Assembly (NCBI RefSeq): GCF_021513215.1
Contig: NZ_CP090975.1
Location: 241,501-305,500, forward strand
From: Suttonella sp. R2A3
GTDB taxonomy: Bacteria; Pseudomonadota; Gammaproteobacteria; Cardiobacteriales; Cardiobacteriaceae
DNA length: 64,000 bases
Reading direction: 5' to 3'
Part shown: in pieces, positions 1 to 8,427 of the stretch
Layout: the number at the start of each line of letters is the position of its first letter
How positions within the stretch are numbered: position 1 is the first letter of the stretch
Notes under the pieces: generated by a model
Databases searched by the model: none
What the model was told of the DNA's origin: nothing
Seen by the model: the letters and a program-made list of their open reading frames with translations, nothing else
Translations under genes and position numbers: made by a program

Positions 1-1142
1 CAGTTGAGACACCGCCGCTTGAGAGTTCTGAGGAAAGTAACAGCACTAACGATGATTTACAAAGTCAAGAATCTCAAGTTGGTGAAACTACGTCCGAGCC
101 TGATGATAAAGCCTCTGCTGAGGTTGCCACTGCTGTTGCACCACAAGAGCCAGCGGCGGTTACTAATGAGCAACCGAGGCCAACCACAGAGACAAATGAG
201 CCATCATTCTTGAACCAGGTGTTTGTTTTATTACCGAACTGGCAGTGGTTAGCGATTCTCGGCGCCTTATTATTAGGGTTGATTGCCTGGTTATTTAAAG
301 GACGAATGAATAAGCAACAAGCTGGTGATGAAGAAACCTTTGATCTGGAATCTGATGAAATGAAAGCGCTCATTGCGCAAATCAAAAGTTTTGAGGAAGG
401 TGATGACTCAATAGTTGTGGCGGATAATTCATCACAATACCCTGATAATTCAAATGATTATCCTGATGAATTTGATGGTTCCTTTGGTATTTCCGATGCT
501 GAACTCGCAGCGCTCGATCAACAATATGAAGAAGACATTGACCATATCGAGGACACCAAACCGAAATTAGCGAATAAAGATGACGATCATCACGCTGAAG
601 ATTTAGCAGACCCAGCGCCAGAACTTGAATCTGAACCGCAAGAAACTAAACCCTTGCTTAAGGAATTTAGTGATAAGGGTTGGTTAGATGGTTTCAATGA
701 GGAAAAACCGTCTGGACCACAACCTTTTGAAGATGCGCCTTCAACGTCCTCGAAACCTGAAGATGTTGATGACTTCTTAATGGGTTGGTCAACGACTGAA
801 GAACCTGTAGATTCTGCGACCTCTGAACCAGAGCAAGCGACGGACAAGCCTGCTGAAGAGGGAGAAGATAATTGGTTCATGGAATTTGATGAGCCCCAGA
901 AAACGCCATCTGAGGAAGCTGAGCTTAAGCCTGAGCCTGAGCAAGCCAAATCAACCGCACCTGAACTGGTGGCTGATCATATTATCGAGGAAATGGAAAT
1001 CAACCTTGATCTCGCCAGCTCGTTTATCATTACCGGTAACGCCGAAAAAGCGAAAAAATGGTTGGATGATGTATTGATTTATGGCACAGAAGAGCAAAAA
1101 TCACGTGCGCATGAATTATTGAACGAAATCAAATCAGGTTGA
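1..1142 (+). CDS. fimV: FimV-like pilus assembly/polar hub protein, C-terminal part (5' end outside window)
   Basis: The reading frame is open from base 3, so the gene starts upstream of the window and about 380 C-terminal residues are visible. They run: a low-complexity Glu/Pro/Thr-rich segment, one transmembrane helix (around bases 237-300, rich in Leu, Ala, Ile), a long acidic cytoplasmic region rich in Asp, Glu and Pro, and a final helical repeat-like domain (EINLDLASSFIITGNAEKAK) matching the FimV C-terminal domain. In Pseudomonas, FimV is an inner-membrane, peptidoglycan-binding hub for type IV pili and twitching. The stop TGA overlaps the truA start, and fimV-truA adjacency is typical of gammaproteobacteria, which supports the call. 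The LysM/peptidoglycan-binding part is not in view. Confidence 0.85.
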   Translation, partial: VETPPLESSEESNSTNDDLQSQESQVGETTSEPDDKASAEVATAVAPQEPAAVTNEQPRPTTETNEPSFLNQVFVLLPNWQWLAILGALLLGLIAWLFKGRMNKQQAGDEETFDLESDEMKALIAQIKSFEEGDDSIVVADNSSQYPDNSNDYPDEFDGSFGISDAELAALDQQYEEDIDHIEDTKPKLANKDDDHHAEDLADPAPELESEPQETKPLLKEFSDKGWLDGFNEEKPSGPQPFEDAPSTSSKPEDVDDFLMGWSTTEEPVDSATSEPEQATDKPAEEGEDNWFMEFDEPQKTPSEEAELKPEPEQAKSTAPELVADHIIEEMEINLDLASSFIITGNAEKAKKWLDDVLIYGTEEQKSRAHELLNEIKSG

Positions 1143-1927
1143 TGCGTTACGCTGCAGCGGTTGAATACGATGGGACACGCTATTCAGGCTGGCAACGTCA
1201 GCCTTCGTTTGCGCACACCATTCAAGAGCATATTGAGCATGCTTTAAGTCAGGTTGCTAATCAAGCGATTATCACGACCTGTAGTGGCCGCACTGATGCC
1301 GGGGTGCATGCTTTAGCGCAAGTGATTCATTTCGACACAGATGCTGCGCGTAGTGATTTTTCATGGTTGGCGGGCACCAATCGTTATTTACCTGATGATA
1401 TACGCCTGCGTTGGTTAATCCCGGTCGATGAGTCCTTCCATGCGCGTTATAGCGCCATAAAGCGTTATTATCGCTACCTTATTTGTCGACGGTCTCAACC
1501 CTCAGCTTTATGGCGAGCCCGCTGTCACTGGCATCGTTATCCTTTAGCACCTGAGGATATGCACGCTGCGGCACAAGCGTTAATTGGTGAGCACGATTTT
1601 AGTGCTTTTCGCGCTGCTGAATGCCAGGCAAAAACGCCAATGCGCTTTATCGAGTCGATCACGGTAGGTGGTGATGACGATTGGCTATGGGTCGATGTGT
1701 GTGGAAATGCTTTTTTACACCATATGGTACGCAATATCGTCGGTACACTATTAGCCGTTGGCGACGGCCGACAACCTTGTGAATGGGTCAAAGAAGTACT
1801 GGAAAGCCGCGATCGCAAGCAAGCAGGGATTACCGCGCCCGCTGCGGGGCTTTATTTTGTTAAAGCGCACTATGATCAGCACTTTGTGCTACCGACAACA
1901 GCAATCCCTGAAGGGGGTTTGTGGTGA
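1142..1927 (+). CDS. truA: tRNA pseudouridine(38-40) synthase TruA
   Basis: 261 residues, the normal length for TruA. It converts U38-U40 in the anticodon arm of many tRNAs to pseudouridine in the cytoplasm. The N-terminus has the family signature VEYDGTRYSGWQRQ. The catalytic Asp sits in CSGRTDAGVHA (Asp52), and the C-terminal half contains FLHHMVRNIVGTLL, also characteristic. I chose the ATG at 1142, whose A is the last base of the fimV stop (TGATG); a TTG one codon earlier is possible but less likely. It is translationally coupled to fimV upstream and to the NAD(P)HX repair gene downstream. Confidence 0.95.
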   Translation: MRYAAAVEYDGTRYSGWQRQPSFAHTIQEHIEHALSQVANQAIITTCSGRTDAGVHALAQVIHFDTDAARSDFSWLAGTNRYLPDDIRLRWLIPVDESFHARYSAIKRYYRYLICRRSQPSALWRARCHWHRYPLAPEDMHAAAQALIGEHDFSAFRAAECQAKTPMRFIESITVGGDDDWLWVDVCGNAFLHHMVRNIVGTLLAVGDGRQPCEWVKEVLESRDRKQAGITAPAAGLYFVKAHYDQHFVLPTTAIPEGGLW

Positions 1928-3387
1928 GCATGCTGACTTTTCCTATTGTTGAAGGTAAGATGATTGCTTCGATCGATCAAGCCATTCTTCGCGATCAATC
2001 GATGAGCCATCAAGCACTGATGGAAGAAGCAGCAAGGGCGTGCAGTGTTTGGATTGATGAAAACGTGTCTAAATACCAGCCAATCGTTGTCTGCTGTGGG
2101 CCAGGTAATAATGGTGGTGATGGTCTTGCGATCGCAAGACGATTGATGATGGCTGGTTTTAATGTCAATGTTTATGCCGATCAAGCTGATAAAGGAACCT
2201 TGCAACACCAGCAGTTCGTACGCACTCAGGCGTTACTCCCAATCAAGCCACTGGCCGAACTCTCGATAGAACACGATGCTGTGGTGATTGATGCCTTATT
2301 TGGCGTTGGTATCCGTGGTGCGCTACGTTCGTCCTATAAAACCTACGTTGAGAAGATTAATGCAGTACCCAATGACGTGATAGCGATTGATACGCCTTCA
2401 GGCTTAGGTGATACGCTACTTGAAGAGAGCAGTGGCGTCGTACAAGCAACCCATACGCTGAGTTTATGCACGATTAAGCATAGCCAACTGTTTTCATACC
2501 ATGATCGCGCAGTGGGTAATCTCCATCTTATCCCACTACCCAGCGCGCGTGACACGTTAAGCACTTATATTGATCAGCCACAATGGCTGACTGAGTCGTG
2601 GTTTCAGCGTGCGCGAGTGCGCCGTAACCATTTTGCCCACAAAGGCACACACGGACGTGTTTCGTTATGTGCTGGCAGTGGAGGGATGATTGGTGCAGCG
2701 GTGTTAAGCGCTAAAGCTGGTTTGCGTGCAGGGGTTGGTTTATTGCGCGTACATTGTGACATGCCGCTTGCGGCACAAGCGTTACACACAGCCATTCCTG
2801 AAGCGATGTACGAGGCTGAGCTGCCTAAAGAGGCGGATATCCTGGCAATTGGTCCTGGCTGGGGAAAAACAAAAGGGCGCGATCAACAATTGGCACAGTT
2901 ATTGGTGCTACCTGCGCGTGCAAGGGTCATTGACGCGGATGCACTCAATATTTTAGCCCACCATCCTGGCTGGTTAGAAGCACTGCCACCACAAACGGTT
3001 CTAACCCCGCATCCGGGTGAATTCGCCCGATTGACGGGAGAAGGGATCCCACAAGATGATGATCGTATCGCACAAGCCAGTGCTTATGCCAAACGTTGGC
3101 GATGCACGGTTGTACTTAAAGGGCGTTATAGCGTGATTGCAGCCGCTGACGGGCGGGTGTGGGTTAATAGTAGTGGTAATAGTGGACTGGCCAAAGGCGG
3201 TAGTGGGGATGTGTTAACCGGCATTATAGCCGCGTTATTAGCCCAGGGATTAAGCGCAGAACAAGCAGCAGCGGTCGGTGTGTATTGGCATGGTAAGGCT
3301 GCTGATCGAGCGATAAAAACCATGCACCCACAATCGCTGTTAGCCAGCGATGTCATTGAACATTTAGGTGTTAGTTTGCAGCGCTAA
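1924..3387 (+). CDS. nnr: bifunctional NAD(P)H-hydrate epimerase / ADP-dependent NAD(P)H-hydrate dehydratase
   Basis: About 487 residues in two domains. The N-terminal NAXE/YjeF_N epimerase (about 1-215) has CGPGNNGGDGLAIARRL. The C-terminal NAXD ribokinase-like dehydratase (about 225-485) has LTPHPGEFARL and the GGSGDVLTGIIAALLAQG glycine-rich loop with its catalytic Asp. Together they repair damaged NADHX/NADPHX. Three starts compete: GTG 1921, GTG 1924 and ATG 1930. The GTG at 1924 overlaps the truA stop as GTGA and lies about 6 nt after an AGGGGG ribosome-binding site, so I favour it. In many gammaproteobacteria this gene precedes tsaE-amiB-mutL; here it follows truA and ends 9 nt from a convergent peptidase gene. 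Confidence 0.93.
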   Translation: MSMLTFPIVEGKMIASIDQAILRDQSMSHQALMEEAARACSVWIDENVSKYQPIVVCCGPGNNGGDGLAIARRLMMAGFNVNVYADQADKGTLQHQQFVRTQALLPIKPLAELSIEHDAVVIDALFGVGIRGALRSSYKTYVEKINAVPNDVIAIDTPSGLGDTLLEESSGVVQATHTLSLCTIKHSQLFSYHDRAVGNLHLIPLPSARDTLSTYIDQPQWLTESWFQRARVRRNHFAHKGTHGRVSLCAGSGGMIGAAVLSAKAGLRAGVGLLRVHCDMPLAAQALHTAIPEAMYEAELPKEADILAIGPGWGKTKGRDQQLAQLLVLPARARVIDADALNILAHHPGWLEALPPQTVLTPHPGEFARLTGEGIPQDDDRIAQASAYAKRWRCTVVLKGRYSVIAAADGRVWVNSSGNSGLAKGGSGDVLTGIIAALLAQGLSAEQAAAVGVYWHGKAADRAIKTMHPQSLLASDVIEHLGVSLQR

Positions 3388-3396
3388 GCGTACTGT

Positions 3397-3978
3397 TTAT
3401 TTCTGAATGGTGTCCGCAGACGCTTCAATTTGCACAATTTGTGCTAACTGACGTGGATCACGAACATTAGCCTCAATAGGGCTGCTTGCGCCGAGATAGC
3501 GATTGCCCCAGTAACCATCAGTGTAGGTATCGATGGTGACATGTTTACCAGAAGAAGGGGCGTGGAGCATTTTGCCCTCGCCGACAAAAATCCCGACGTG
3601 TTGCACGCGACCGGGGCGTCCGAAAAACAATAAATCGCCCAGTTTGGGTTCGGCAACAGGATCAAAAGCGCGGAATTGATCGGCGCTGATTCTTGGTAGA
3701 TCAAGGCCTTGGCCTTTAAAGACAAACTGCACCAGACCACTACAGTCAAAACCTTTGCGGGTTGTACCTCCATAGAGATAAGGAACACCTATCAACTTAC
3801 GCGCCTCTGTGACGAGGTCTTCACGTATGCTCTGCTGTCGGTTTTCTGTCGGGTCTTTGATTAAGCTGTCAAAGCTGATGGCTTCGTTGATTTTGCTATA
3901 GCGCAAACTACTCACGCTATCAGCATAAGCCGCGCTAATCATGCAGGTGAGCACGCATAAACCAAGCACTTTATTCAT
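3397..3978 (-). CDS. NlpC/P60-family (C40) cell-wall peptidase, secreted
   Basis: 193 residues. An N-terminal signal peptide (MNKVLGLCVLTCMISAAYAD) directs it to the periplasm, and the first Cys does not form a clear lipobox. The C40 domain covers about residues 52-160. The catalytic Cys79 is in GFDCSGLVQFVF, His127 in VQHVGIFVGEG, and a third polar residue, His139, in MLHAPSSG. Members cleave peptide stems of peptidoglycan, typically the D-Glu-diaminopimelate bond. It stands alone between convergent nnr and the pst operon, on the same strand as pst but separated from phoU by 131 nt. Which hydrolase subfamily it belongs to cannot be settled from sequence alone. Confidence 0.9.
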   Translation of the reverse strand: MNKVLGLCVLTCMISAAYADSVSSLRYSKINEAISFDSLIKDPTENRQQSIREDLVTEARKLIGVPYLYGGTTRKGFDCSGLVQFVFKGQGLDLPRISADQFRAFDPVAEPKLGDLLFFGRPGRVQHVGIFVGEGKMLHAPSSGKHVTIDTYTDGYWGNRYLGASSPIEANVRDPRQLAQIVQIEASADTIQK

Positions 3979-4044
3979 TAAAACTATGACTTACAAGGTG
4001 ATAATGGCGAACAGTGTAACTGAAAAGTGCGTAAATACCAAGAA

Positions 4045-4093
4045 AACCTCGCAAAATCATCGCCTAAGTTTAAAGGAAATATTCTGCGAGGTT
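4045..4093 (-). terminator. Inverted repeat downstream of phoU, probable pst operon terminator
   Basis: Perfect 9-bp arms (AACCTCGCA at 4045-4053, TGCGAGGTT at 4085-4093) flank a 31-nt loop. Read on the minus strand the second arm is followed by TTTCTT, as expected for intrinsic termination after phoU. The long loop lowers confidence. Confidence 0.5.
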
Positions 4094-4109
4094 AATGGGC
4101 TATGCGTAA

Positions 4110-4805
4110 TTAGCTAAATAGTGCGGCGATCTCTTCTGGTGATTTATGGCGCACATCATGGCCTTTATCATAGAAAATAATCGCCTCAGCAATATTGATG
4201 CTGTGATCACCAACACGTTCCAACGCTTTGGCGGCAAAGAGCACATTCACCGCCTGGCTGATGTAGCGCGGATCTTCCATCATATAGGTGATCAATTGGC
4301 GGGTAACGCTGGCGTAATTGGCATCTAATTCACGATCATCGGCAAGCAACTTAATGGCTTCGTTGATGTCGATGCGTGCGATGATATTGATGGTACGGCT
4401 TAGAATGCTGTGGGCAAAGCGCGCGGTGGATAAGATTTCTTGCCACAGCTTGCTGTGCGTATCGATTCCGTCTTCGCGTAAAAAACGGCCAATTTTAACC
4501 ACTTCATCACCAATGCGCTCGAAGTCGGTCGCAATACGGTCTGTGGCGCTTAAAAAACGCAGGTCATTAGCAACCGGCGCGCGAGTTGCCGTCAGACGGA
4601 CACACTCTTTATTGATATCCTTGTGGAATTGATTCACCTTGATATCAATCTCATCAATAGATTCCAAGGTTTCTATCGATGTTTTGCCGCGTAGAAAATC
4701 GTGCACCAGGGTAAATTGACGTTCGGTGAGTTTGCCCATTTCTGCAATCATATTTTGCAGGTTTAAGAGATCTTCATCAAAGCGTTTACTTAAATGTCTG
4801 TCCAT
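4110..4805 (-). CDS. phoU: Phosphate transport regulator PhoU
   Basis: 231 residues in two PhoU repeats of three-helix bundles (about 15-110 and 120-215). Acidic metal-binding patches typical of the family are seen in FERIGDEVVKIG and LERVGDHSINIAEAI. PhoU couples the PstSCAB transporter to the PhoR/PhoB two-component system and restrains Pho regulon expression when phosphate is plentiful. The start ATG is preceded by a strong AAGGAG site 6 nt upstream, and the gene follows pstB after about 10 nt. It is the last gene of the operon. phoB and phoR are not in the window. Confidence 0.97.
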   Translation of the reverse strand: MDRHLSKRFDEDLLNLQNMIAEMGKLTERQFTLVHDFLRGKTSIETLESIDEIDIKVNQFHKDINKECVRLTATRAPVANDLRFLSATDRIATDFERIGDEVVKIGRFLREDGIDTHSKLWQEILSTARFAHSILSRTINIIARIDINEAIKLLADDRELDANYASVTRQLITYMMEDPRYISQAVNVLFAAKALERVGDHSINIAEAIIFYDKGHDVRHKSPEEIAALFS

Positions 4806-4815
4806 ATTATGCTCC

Positions 4816-5640
4816 TTAACCGAATCGACCAGTGATGTAATCTTCGGTCAGTTTATGCTGTGGATTGGTGAAAATCTGATCGGTTTTGCCAATCTCGACT
4901 AATTTACCGAGGTGGAAGTATGCAGTGCGCTGTGACACGCGCGCCGCTTGCTGCATCGAGTGTGTCACAATTGCAATGCAATAATTCTCGCGTAATTCAT
5001 CAATCAACTCCTCGATTTTACCGGTGGCAATCGGGTCAAGCGCAGAACAAGGCTCATCCATGAGTATCACTGAAGGCTTCACCGCAATCGCGCGTGCAAT
5101 ACACAAACGTTGCTGCTGACCTCCAGAGAGTCCAGTCCCTGGTTTATCTAATCGGTCTTTAACTTCTTCCCAAATGCCGGCTTTACGCAAAGAGGTTTCA
5201 ACAATTTCATCCATATCAGCTTTTGCACGCGCCAAACCATGGATGCGTGGCCCATAAGCAATATTTTCAAAAATCGATTTTGGGAATGGGTTGGGTTTTT
5301 GAAATACCATACCCACATTACGACGCAGGTTCACCACATCGAGTTTGCGATCGTAAATATTTTGATCATCAATGCAAATCTCGCCAGTCACGCGACAAAT
5401 ATCAATGGTATCGTTCATGCGGTTTAATGCGCGTAAAAAGGTTGATTTACCACATCCTGAAGGGCCGATCATCGCCAGTACTTCATTATTGCCCACATCT
5501 AAATGCACATCATGAATGGCTTGTTTATCGCCGTAGAAGACATCCACGCCACGGGTGGTGATTTTTGGGTTATCCACAAATGGGGTACCGATGGTTTCGA
5601 TACTATCAAGGTCAATATTCTGTGGGGCGTTGTCGGTCAT
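4816..5640 (-). CDS. pstB: Phosphate ABC transporter ATP-binding protein PstB
   Basis: About 274 residues from the chosen start. It is the ATPase of the high-affinity phosphate importer and acts at the inner-membrane face. Walker A is GPSGCGKST (about 59-67), the ABC signature is [14 protein letters not shown], Walker B is [13 protein letters not shown], and the H-loop is VTHSMQQA. The frame is open up to an earlier ATG at 5685, but the ATG at 5640 has an AGGAA ribosome-binding site 5-6 nt upstream and gives the normal N-terminus, so 5640 is preferred. It lies between pstA and phoU in the usual order. Confidence 0.96.
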   Translation of the reverse strand: MTDNAPQNIDLDSIETIGTPFVDNPKITTRGVDVFYGDKQAIHDVHLDVGNNEVLAMIGPSGCGKSTFLRALNRMNDTIDICRVTGEICIDDQNIYDRKLDVVNLRRNVGMVFQKPNPFPKSIFENIAYGPRIHGLARAKADMDEIVETSLRKAGIWEEVKDRLDKPGTGLSGGQQQRLCIARAIAVKPSVILMDEPCSALDPIATGKIEELIDELRENYCIAIVTHSMQQAARVSQRTAYFHLGKLVEIGKTDQIFTNPQHKLTEDYITGRFG

Positions 5641-5688
5641 ATTGAGTTCCTGTTCACTAAAGTTATTATCGCTATTTACGAGCATAAA

Positions 5689-6960
5689 TCACCATTTTCG
5701 TTCGAATTTTTTGCGCAGCAGCACAGCAAGGGCATTCATCACAATCAAAAAGCAAAGAAGAATGATGATGGCAAATGAGGTGCGTGCAACAAAGGCACGA
5801 TCGGGTAGATCGGACCAGATATAAATCTGTACCGGCATAACGGTTGACGGATCGAGAATACCGTTTGCGGGGTCAACGATAAAGGCGACCATACCAATCA
5901 TCAGTAGTGGTGCGGTTTCACCAAGTGCTTGTGCCATACCGATAATCGTACCAGTAAGCATCCCTGGAAGGGCTAATGGTAAGACATGGTGAAAGACCAC
6001 TTGCATCTTTGACGCGCCCAAGCCAAGGGCAGCATCACGAATCGAAGGAGGTACCGATTTTAACGCCGCACGAGAGGAGATAATGATCGTTGGCAAGGTC
6101 ATTAAGGTTAAGACCAAGCCGCCGACTAAAGGTGTGGAGCGCGGAATACCGAAAAAGCTGATAAATACCGCCAAACCAAGCAAGCCAAAGACAATCGAAG
6201 GCACAGCCGCGAGGTTATTGATATTTGCTTCCAAGAACTCGGTAAATTTATTCTTACTGGCGAATTCCTCTAAATACACCGCGGCAAGTACCGCAATCGG
6301 GAAAGAGAGCAATAAAGTCACCAGCAGGGTATAAAATGAACCAATTAAAGCGCCTTTAATCCCCGCGTCTTGTGGACTGCGTGAATCACCATTGCTAAAC
6401 ATCGTTTCATTGAAACTTGAGCGTAGCCGGCCTTGCTGATCGAGGGTGTTAACAAAGGCAATCTCAGCATCTTTGACCTCACGATCGCCCTCGGCTTTGT
6501 TTTGATCAACATAGCCTTTAAATGCGCTATCGACCGCGCCACTAGATGGTAACCAGACGTTTTGTGTGCTGCCAACAATACCTGGATCTTGTTCAACCTG
6601 AGCCATTAAACGGTATTGCGCAGAACTACTGACCAGTGAATTAGTGAGTTGATAGCCATCTTCTTCGCTATCAGGTAAGGCGTTTTTTAACGCCTCACCA
6701 ATGATCATATTGTAGTTGGCGCCACGAATAGCGCGCAGGCGGCCTTCATCATTACTGGCTGCGCTGAGATCAATGACAGACGGATCAAAGTTGACCTCAA
6801 GCTGGATTTCGGTTTGTGTGAATGCCGGAATCGCGTCTCTGACAATCGAATAGACAAAGCTGACTAAGAAAAACAGCGCGATAAGCAATGAGGCAATCCC
6901 GTAAATCTTAAACCGATTTTCCGCTGAGTGGCGTTTTTTAAGTAGTGTAGAATCAGACAT
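5689..6960 (-). CDS. pstA: Phosphate ABC transporter permease PstA (extended type)
   Basis: 423 residues, longer than the ~296 of E. coli PstA. The extra length is an N-terminal membrane helix (about 20-45) followed by a soluble, probably periplasmic region of about 170 residues before the core permease helices. Extended PstA proteins also occur in pseudomonads. The permease domain carries the ABC coupling-helix motif around RDAALGLGASKMQVVFHHVL. With PstC it forms the inner-membrane channel for phosphate. It starts 9 nt after pstC, with an AAAGGTAA-like site before the ATG. Confidence 0.95.
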   Translation of the reverse strand: MSDSTLLKKRHSAENRFKIYGIASLLIALFFLVSFVYSIVRDAIPAFTQTEIQLEVNFDPSVIDLSAASNDEGRLRAIRGANYNMIIGEALKNALPDSEEDGYQLTNSLVSSSAQYRLMAQVEQDPGIVGSTQNVWLPSSGAVDSAFKGYVDQNKAEGDREVKDAEIAFVNTLDQQGRLRSSFNETMFSNGDSRSPQDAGIKGALIGSFYTLLVTLLLSFPIAVLAAVYLEEFASKNKFTEFLEANINNLAAVPSIVFGLLGLAVFISFFGIPRSTPLVGGLVLTLMTLPTIIISSRAALKSVPPSIRDAALGLGASKMQVVFHHVLPLALPGMLTGTIIGMAQALGETAPLLMIGMVAFIVDPANGILDPSTVMPVQIYIWSDLPDRAFVARTSFAIIILLCFLIVMNALAVLLRKKFERKW

Positions 6961-6969
6961 GGGTTACCT

Positions 6970-8343
6970 TTAGTCGTATTGCTCGCGATATTTCTTCACA
7001 ATGTGCAAAGCATAAATATTGAGCAAGAATGTGATGATAAACAGGGTTAAGCCAAGTGCGAACGCCGATAGCGTTTTCGCCGAATCAAATTCCTGGTCGC
7101 CGGTAAGCAGGGTGACGATTTGTACGGTTACGGTGGTCACGGCTTCAAACGGATTAATCGTTAAGTTTGCTGACAGACCAGCAGCCATAACCACAATCAT
7201 CGTTTCGCCAATCGCGCGTGAGGCTGCGAGAATCACCGCACTAACAATTCCGGGAAGGGCAGCAGGCAGTAAGACTTTTTTAATCGTTTCAGAACGTGTC
7301 GCGCCCAGTCCGTAAGAGCCTTCACGCAGACTCTGCGGTACGGCATTAATCACATCATCTGAGAGCGAGGAAATAAACGGAATAATCATAATGCCCATCA
7401 CCAGCCCTGCTGCTAACGCGCTTTCTGAAGCCACACCCAAGCCAATCGTTTCACCGAGGGAGCGGATGAGCGGCGCAACAGTCAATGCTGCGAAGAAGCC
7501 GTACACCACGGTTGGAATACCAGCAAGAATTTCCAGCATCGGTTTTGCCCAAGCGCGTACCGTATTAGAGGCATACTCAGATAAATACACCGCTGAGAGT
7601 AAGCCAATAGGGACAGCAACAATCAGCGCAATAACCGAAATCAATAATGTGCCGACGAGCAGGGGAATGACACCAAACGAGCCAGAACCACCAACTTGTC
7701 CTTCACGCATGGCTGTTTGAGGGCTCCAATGGGTGTTGAAGAAGAAATCCATCGGCGAGACTTTGCCGAAGAAGCGTACCGATTCAAACAGCACCGACAA
7801 AATGATGCCAAATGTGGTAAGTATCGCCAAACCAGCGCAAGCAATCATTACCCAGCGAACATATTTTTCAACTTGGTTGCGTGCACGATAATCGGCTTTT
7901 AAGCGGGTTAATGCCCAAAGCGCACCAAGAATCATAATAATGACGGCGATAACCGTGCGATAAGTACTTAGATTCGATTTAACCGCTTCATATTGCTCAG
8001 CAATGGGTTTGAATTTGTCAGCAATGCTGTTGGTTGCACCGGACAGATAATTGCCAACCGCATTAGCCGCTAGCGCTTGCATGCCTTCGTTATTTATTCC
8101 TGCATCAAGCATTAACCCATTCATGGCGTTTTTTAAGGTGACGTTCATGAACGGCAAGTAGGCAAAAATAAACAGCAAAACAGGTAGGAAAATCCATAGG
8201 AAGGCATAGCTACCATGGTATTGTGGCATTGAATGTAGGGTTTGTGTGTTGCGCAAGGCGATTGCACGAGTGCGAGCAACCCAATACATCAACAAACCCA
8301 CTATAAAGGCTAAACCCAACAGTTGAAGGTTAGATAAATTCAT
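6970..8343 (-). CDS. pstC: Phosphate ABC transporter permease PstC (extended type)
   Basis: 457 residues against about 319 in E. coli. The N-terminal third holds two to three predicted membrane helices and a soluble stretch (about 70-125) before the core domain. The core has the coupling motif LREGSYGLGATRSETIKKVL, and the region AIGETMIVVMAAG is characteristic of PstC. It pairs with PstA, which is extended in the same way, suggesting the two N-terminal regions contact each other or PstS (inference). It is the second gene of the operon, separated from pstS by 84 nt that contain a strong hairpin. Confidence 0.95.
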   Translation of the reverse strand: MNLSNLQLLGLAFIVGLLMYWVARTRAIALRNTQTLHSMPQYHGSYAFLWIFLPVLLFIFAYLPFMNVTLKNAMNGLMLDAGINNEGMQALAANAVGNYLSGATNSIADKFKPIAEQYEAVKSNLSTYRTVIAVIIMILGALWALTRLKADYRARNQVEKYVRWVMIACAGLAILTTFGIILSVLFESVRFFGKVSPMDFFFNTHWSPQTAMREGQVGGSGSFGVIPLLVGTLLISVIALIVAVPIGLLSAVYLSEYASNTVRAWAKPMLEILAGIPTVVYGFFAALTVAPLIRSLGETIGLGVASESALAAGLVMGIMIIPFISSLSDDVINAVPQSLREGSYGLGATRSETIKKVLLPAALPGIVSAVILAASRAIGETMIVVMAAGLSANLTINPFEAVTTVTVQIVTLLTGDQEFDSAKTLSAFALGLTLFIITFLLNIYALHIVKKYREQYD

Positions 8344-8376
8344 CGTTTCCCCGATTTAAGATCATTCGGTTTGACG

Positions 8377-8409
8377 CATTAAGGCGCCACAGTGTGCAGC
8401 GCCTTAATG
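8377..8409 (-). other. Hairpin in the pstS-pstC intergenic region
   Basis: Perfect 11-bp inverted repeat (CATTAAGGCGC at 8377-8387 and its complement at 8399-8409) with an 11-nt loop. There is no T-run after it on the minus strand, so it is more likely an mRNA-stabilising or attenuating structure than a full terminator. Hairpins of this kind lie after genes for periplasmic binding proteins, giving more binding protein than permease. The function here is inferred. Confidence 0.6.
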
Positions 8410-8427
8410 ATCCTATGATGGTCAGAA

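Noticed and set aside
3397-3978. NlpC/P60 protein as a phage-type or T6SS effector
   Set aside because: It has a normal Sec signal peptide, no adjacent immunity or secretion gene, and sits among core genes; a housekeeping wall hydrolase is simpler.
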